Source: JAVWMQ01 sp036646055 (lineage in GTDB: Bacteria; Bacillota; Clostridia; Peptostreptococcales; Anaerovoracaceae). Taken from it: a stretch of 64,000 bases of DNA. The position numbers and the translations under genes are program-made. The notes under the pieces were generated by a model that ran no database searches, was not told the origin of the DNA, and saw only the letters and a program-made list of their open reading frames with translations. Shown here in pieces: positions 60,455 through 64,000 of the stretch. Where the stretch lies: contig JAVXMY010000004.1 in assembly GCA_036646055.1 (NCBI GenBank), positions 137,953 through 201,952 of the forward strand, read 5' to 3'. The number at the start of each line of letters is the position of its first letter. Positions within the stretch are counted from its first letter, which is position 1.

Positions 60455-61105
60455 ATGAAAAATATTTTAAAAAAATCCATTCTATTTAAAGATATAGAAA
60501 TTAGCCTATTGGATTCAATGCTCACATGCCTAGGGCCTATACAAAAAAACTTCAGTAAGAATCAAACAATTTTAGGTTTTGGGGAAAAAACCTCTCACCT
60601 TGGTATTGTTTTGTCAGGAGAAGTCCACATTATCAAAGATGATTTTTGGGGAAACGAGAGTATTTTAACCCAACTTGGTCCTGGAGATATATTTGGTGAA
60701 ACCTATGCTGCTTTAAAAAACAAACCTTTAGAGGTTAACGTTGTTTCTAAAACAGATACTAAAATTTTGTTTATTAATATAGATAAAATTCTAAACCAGT
60801 GTTCAAACACATGTAGTCATCATCTTGAATTAACAACAAATTTCTTACAATTACTTGCAAGAAAAAACATTATGTTAACAAGAAAAATAACCCATTTAAC
60901 CCAAAGAACTACAAGGAAAAAGCTCTTAAGTTACCTATCTTCTGTTTCTCTAGAAGCATCAAGTAATAGTTTTGAAATTCCCTTTAATAGACAACAGCTA
61001 GCTGACTATTTAGCAGTGGACAGAAGTGCTCTTTCTTATCAATTGTCTCTTCTTAAAAGAGATGGAGTTCTTTCTTATAACAAAAACAAATTTATATTGT
61101 ATTAA
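60455..61105 (+). CDS. Crp/Fnr family transcriptional regulator
   Basis: A 216-residue regulator. A cNMP-binding-type beta-roll (about 15-120, with LGIVLSGEVHIIKDD and GDIFGE) is joined by a dimer helix to a C-terminal winged helix-turn-helix (about 150-216; FEIPFNRQQLADYLAVDRSALSYQLSLL, in parts). The Arg/Glu pair for cAMP is not obvious. There is no FNR-type N-terminal cysteine cluster; a CSNTC pair near residues 113-117 could be a heme or metal ligand but this is a guess. ATG at 60455 follows AAAGGA; an ATG at 60422 lacks a ribosome site. It is divergent from a ferredoxin gene it may control. Confidence 0.88.
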   Translation: MKNILKKSILFKDIEISLLDSMLTCLGPIQKNFSKNQTILGFGEKTSHLGIVLSGEVHIIKDDFWGNESILTQLGPGDIFGETYAALKNKPLEVNVVSKTDTKILFINIDKILNQCSNTCSHHLELTTNFLQLLARKNIMLTRKITHLTQRTTRKKLLSYLSSVSLEASSNSFEIPFNRQQLADYLAVDRSALSYQLSLLKRDGVLSYNKNKFILY

Positions 61106-61130
61106 AAAAAGAGGTTTACACCTCTTTTTT
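61105..61130. terminator. Bidirectional terminator after the Crp/Fnr gene
   Basis: AAAAAAGAGGT pairs with ACCTCTTTTTT around TTAC, a U-tailed stem in both directions. It ends the regulator gene and the minus-strand pyrophosphatase gene. Confidence 0.9.
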
Positions 61131-61133
61131 CTA

Positions 61134-62789
61134 TTAATTATCGTTTTGTAACATACTTACAATTGGAGGAACAACCTGTTTCTTTCTTGAAACAACACCC
61201 TCTAATATGTATTTGCCATTAACTTTTTCAACATCAAAGGCTTGATTAATTAGTGATTCAGCATGATCTCCATAACAAACTAGTTCTGAAGATGAATTCA
61301 TAATATCTGTTAATAAGAAGAATACCATACTTACACCCTTCTTACCGTATTCACTTGGCATATATTCTGTAATACGCTGTTTAACTAGTTCTAGTTCTTC
61401 CTTATCCATTGAACTTATTTGACCTATTCCAAATGTTGTTTCGCCAATGTTAAATCTCTTATAGTCTTGTAGGAAGATTTCTTCAGGCGTCTTGTTTACT
61501 AAGTCACTACCTGCCTTAAACATTGCTATTGCGTGTTTTTCGATTTCTATATCAGCAATTAAAGCTAATGCGCCTGCTGCCATTTTGTCATGTAGTGTAC
61601 ATGTTGGAGATTTAAATAGCAATGTATCAGAAATTATTGCTGAACAAAGTAATCCTGCAATATTAGGGCTGATTTCTAGTCCTCTTTCAGTATAAATCTG
61701 ATAAAGAATTGTTGCTGTACTTCCTACTGGCTGATTTCTAAAACCAATTGGATGTAAAGTTTCTAAAGTCCCTAATCTATGGTGGTCAACAATTTCAAGT
61801 ATTTCAGCATCATCAATTCCATCAACTGCCTGGGATTTTTCATTGTGATCAACTAAAATAAGTTGCTTTTTGGTCATTCCCATCATATTTCTTCTTGAAA
61901 CTGTACCGATATATTTTTTATGTTTATTAACTACTGGAAAAGCTCTATGTCTTGTAGTTTTCATAATTTCTTCAATATCTTCTGTGTAATCTTCAGTACT
62001 AAAAGAAATTAATCTCTGCGTACGCATTATATATTCTATTGGTACACTCTGATTAATTAAACGTGATACTGTATATGTATCTAAAGAAGTCTGTATGATT
62101 ACTGAACCCTGTTTATTAGCTTTAGAAACCATTTCCTTCTTAGCGTGTCCATCAACACATATTATTACACAACCAGCCTTTAATTCAACAGCCTTCTCAA
62201 GAGTATCAGGTCTGTCTCCAATAATAACAAGGTCACCTTCCTCTAAGATTTCTCCTAATCTTTCGGGCATTGCAGCTCCAATGAAAATTTTGCCGTTTTC
62301 AAATATAGCATCTTCATTTCCAGAAACTATTTCCCCATTAATAGTTTCTGCAATTAGCTTAAAAGGTGTATTAGCCTTAGATAGAATTTTGTTATCGTTT
62401 TCGTCCATATATGACTCTGTAATATCATCTATAGTTAAAATACCTTCTAATATTTCTTCTTCATTGGTTATTGTTAATGTTACTGCCTCATTTTGTTTCA
62501 TAAGACCCCATGCATCTTTAATGGATAAACTTTTGCTCACACTGGGAGTTTTACGAATTTCCATATCCTTTACCTGAGTTCCAACATAATCTATATATTC
62601 TGGCGCTTCTACACCAAAAGTCTTTAAAACATATTCTGTTTCTTCATTGATTTCTCCAGCTCTTTTTGCAACATAAATTTGCTCTTTAGACGTTCTATTT
62701 TTTATATCTGCAAAAGCAATTGCAGAGCAAATAGAGTCTGTATCTGGATTTTTGTGTCCAACTATATAAATTTCTTTTTCACTTATCAT
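61134..62789 (-). CDS. ppaC: Manganese-dependent inorganic pyrophosphatase with CBS and DRTGG domains
   Basis: A 551-residue family II pyrophosphatase. The DHH catalytic part is split: GHKNPDTDSICSA (near residues 11-23) and, after the regulatory insert, VDHHRLG near residue 335 and SSTATILYQIY. The DHHA2 domain follows at about 420-550. Between about 60 and 310 lies an insert with two CBS domains and a DRTGG domain, which in this group bind adenine nucleotides and set enzyme activity. It hydrolyses PPi to phosphate. The ATG at 62789 follows AGGAG by 6 nt. It lies 9 nt after the hydrolase-fold gene, so the two are likely co-transcribed. Confidence 0.94.
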   Translation of the reverse strand: MISEKEIYIVGHKNPDTDSICSAIAFADIKNRTSKEQIYVAKRAGEINEETEYVLKTFGVEAPEYIDYVGTQVKDMEIRKTPSVSKSLSIKDAWGLMKQNEAVTLTITNEEEILEGILTIDDITESYMDENDNKILSKANTPFKLIAETINGEIVSGNEDAIFENGKIFIGAAMPERLGEILEEGDLVIIGDRPDTLEKAVELKAGCVIICVDGHAKKEMVSKANKQGSVIIQTSLDTYTVSRLINQSVPIEYIMRTQRLISFSTEDYTEDIEEIMKTTRHRAFPVVNKHKKYIGTVSRRNMMGMTKKQLILVDHNEKSQAVDGIDDAEILEIVDHHRLGTLETLHPIGFRNQPVGSTATILYQIYTERGLEISPNIAGLLCSAIISDTLLFKSPTCTLHDKMAAGALALIADIEIEKHAIAMFKAGSDLVNKTPEEIFLQDYKRFNIGETTFGIGQISSMDKEELELVKQRITEYMPSEYGKKGVSMVFFLLTDIMNSSSELVCYGDHAESLINQAFDVEKVNGKYILEGVVSRKKQVVPPIVSMLQNDN

Positions 62790-62798
62790 CAAATTCTC

Positions 62799-63806
62799 CT
62801 ATTTAACTTTATCAATAAATTTATCTATTGCATCATAATATTCTTCAGCTAGAAGTTTTCTTGGCCAAAGTGTTGCAACGAAAGATGTTCTTATTTCAGA
62901 TTTAACTAGTTCTGGAGTAGTCATATAATGGTCTGTATCTTCAATAAACGTAGTGTCTAATAAATCTTCACTTACTCCTTTTTTGTAAATTTTAAGTGTG
63001 TTTTTACTATCTACACTTGCATCCTTATCACCAACTATTAATTTTACAGGGCTATAATAATTTACAAGTTGATCTGAAACGTCTTCTTTAAAATTAAGAT
63101 ACTTATATGTCCATCTAACTTCTGGTAATGCCCTTTCCTTTCCTGCAGCTTTTTTGTAATCTTCATAATTATCATTTGCAGCAAAAAGTTCAGCAGATTC
63201 ATCAAAATCTTTTAATAGCTTCTCTTTTTCTTTTTTGGAATCCTTAGCTTTATCGCTTCTGACTGCTAAACTGTATTTAGTGTCTTCAATCCAATTGTTT
63301 GAAGGGGCAACTAATATGTTATAATCTATTTCCTTGGTTTTTTTTGATACCTTTGGTAGTACCCATCCAGCCTGTTGGAAACCAATAAGTCCAATTTTAT
63401 CACCATTTATTTCTGGTTGTTTCTTCGCAAATTTAATAGCATCTATCACTTCATCAGCTCTATCGTCCATTGACTGAGTTTGCCAATCTCCTTCAGTCTT
63501 TTTAACTCCTGGTTTGTTCCAAGATAAACAAGCATATCCCTTATCTGCCATTTTCTCCATTAAGGGTTCATACTGACCAGCATTAGTCATCTTAGTAGGT
63601 CCATCACCATTAACAAAAACTAATAAAGGCAAATTACCATTATTATCTTTTGGTGTTGTTAAGATACCCTCTATAGTCCCTTGATTAGATTCAAATTGAA
63701 TATCCCTAGATTCAAATGAATAGTGATTCCCTATAATCCTGATACCAACTAATACCACAACAATTATTAATACTACAATAAAAAAGTTTTTATATTTTTT
63801 CAACAT
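62799..63806 (-). CDS. Alpha/beta-hydrolase-fold protein lacking the nucleophile serine
   Basis: A 335-residue protein with an N-terminal membrane helix (about 7-25), likely exported and anchored. The body has the hydrolase fold: FVNGDGPT (oxyanion region near 70), KIGLIGFQQAGWVLP near 163-173, GDKDASVD near residue 253 (candidate Asp), and EDTDHYMTTPE near 290 (candidate His). The elbow should be G-x-S-x-G, but the central residue is Gln (G-F-Q-Q-A-G), so standard serine hydrolysis is unlikely. It could be an inactive relative with a binding role, or a variant enzyme. The family resemblance is to esterases of the BD-FAE type. Confidence 0.8.
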   Translation of the reverse strand: MLKKYKNFFIVVLIIVVVLVGIRIIGNHYSFESRDIQFESNQGTIEGILTTPKDNNGNLPLLVFVNGDGPTKMTNAGQYEPLMEKMADKGYACLSWNKPGVKKTEGDWQTQSMDDRADEVIDAIKFAKKQPEINGDKIGLIGFQQAGWVLPKVSKKTKEIDYNILVAPSNNWIEDTKYSLAVRSDKAKDSKKEKEKLLKDFDESAELFAANDNYEDYKKAAGKERALPEVRWTYKYLNFKEDVSDQLVNYYSPVKLIVGDKDASVDSKNTLKIYKKGVSEDLLDTTFIEDTDHYMTTPELVKSEIRTSFVATLWPRKLLAEEYYDAIDKFIDKVK

Positions 63807-63952
63807 TATTTTTTCCTTATACCTTTGAAAGTGATTGCTTCCCGAATCTAAATTATATCAAATTATACCTTATTTATCAATAAAAAAAGTATGGTTCCAC
63901 AATAAATGTTCCAATAAATTCTTTACCCTACTATTTATTATAAAGTAAAAAA

Positions 63953-63974
63953 AGAATAAGCCGAAGCTTATTCT
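63953..63974. terminator. Terminator near the window end
   Basis: AGAATAAGC pairs with GCTTATTCT around CGAA, with A-run on the left and T-run on the right. It can serve either strand. On the minus strand it would end a gene upstream that lies beyond the window; the 147-nt stretch from 63807 to it holds no ORF. Confidence 0.85.
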
Positions 63975-64000
63975 TTTTTATAGTTATTTTTCTAGACTAT

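Noticed and set aside
60455..61105. FNR-type oxygen sensor
   Set aside because: No N-terminal cysteine cluster of the FNR type is present; only a CSNTC pair in the middle.
62095..62577. 160-residue plus-strand ORF
   Set aside because: Antisense to the pyrophosphatase CBS/DRTGG region; no independent evidence.

Overview
The window is a low-GC chromosomal segment of an anaerobic Gram-positive bacterium, most likely class Clostridia. The reasons are an RNase P RNA with class A landmarks, the dnaG-rpoD pair, an M23/M15-independent Gram-positive wall gene set (PBP1A, S11 carboxypeptidase, SEDS protein), a lipoprotein thioredoxin, and several oxygen-sensitive iron-sulfur or flavin enzymes typical of amino-acid and butyrate fermenters. 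I cannot name the genus from sequence alone. No rRNA, tRNA, prophage, insertion sequence or CRISPR array was seen. Most genes lie on the minus strand, which suggests that this strand is co-oriented with replication.

Layout. 1-9.3 kb: a DUF554 membrane protein, shikimate kinase, an ABC exporter (FtsX-type permease with a coiled coil), a hemolysin III homologue, a DUF1836 protein with a D,D-carboxypeptidase, a K+ channel, a probable 6S RNA, and a YebC regulator. 9.3-14.3 kb: a 1415-residue protein joining two activase (BadF/HgdC-type) ATPase domains to two dehydratase-like domains, divergent from a Cys-rich orphan. 14.4-22.8 kb: a cytidylate-kinase-like protein, MATE and CmpB-type membrane proteins, the RNase P RNA, then a classical macromolecular-synthesis run (nif3, trmK, rpoD, dnaG). 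23-25 kb: a secreted glucosaminidase and a TlpA / 42-residue CXXC protein / polyferredoxin triad.

25.2-31 kb: a three-gene NuoE-NuoF-(NuoG+GltD+MopB fusion) operon that looks like an electron-bifurcating transhydrogenase. 31.2-41 kb: a DMT transporter, holA-comEC, dtd, PBP1A (broken by an assembly gap), maf, rsmE, prmA. 41-46 kb: a group B [FeFe] hydrogenase and bcd-etfB-etfA with a Rex-like operator. 46-52.5 kb: thiI with a cysteine desulfurase, a YczE-type membrane protein, RNase Y, a RodA/FtsW protein, a DJ-1 protein. 52.5-64 kb: a GntR-controlled ABC transporter, SstT, a DUF3089 hydrolase, a probable small RNA unit, GNAT, pyridoxamine kinase, a ferredoxin divergent from a Crp/Fnr regulator, CBS-type pyrophosphatase, and an alpha/beta-hydrolase-fold protein lacking its serine.

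How it fits together. The bifurcating complex, the hydrogenase and Bcd/Etf all exchange electrons among NAD(P)H, ferredoxin, H2 and crotonyl-CoA-type acceptors, and a Rex-like site links at least the Bcd/Etf operon to the NADH/NAD+ ratio. The most interesting open items are the fused transhydrogenase subunit, the giant activase/dehydratase-like protein, the structured small transcription unit at 58.05-58.24 kb, and the short CXXC protein. The 100-N run in the PBP1A gene is flanked by an exact 55-nt duplication and is probably an assembly artefact.
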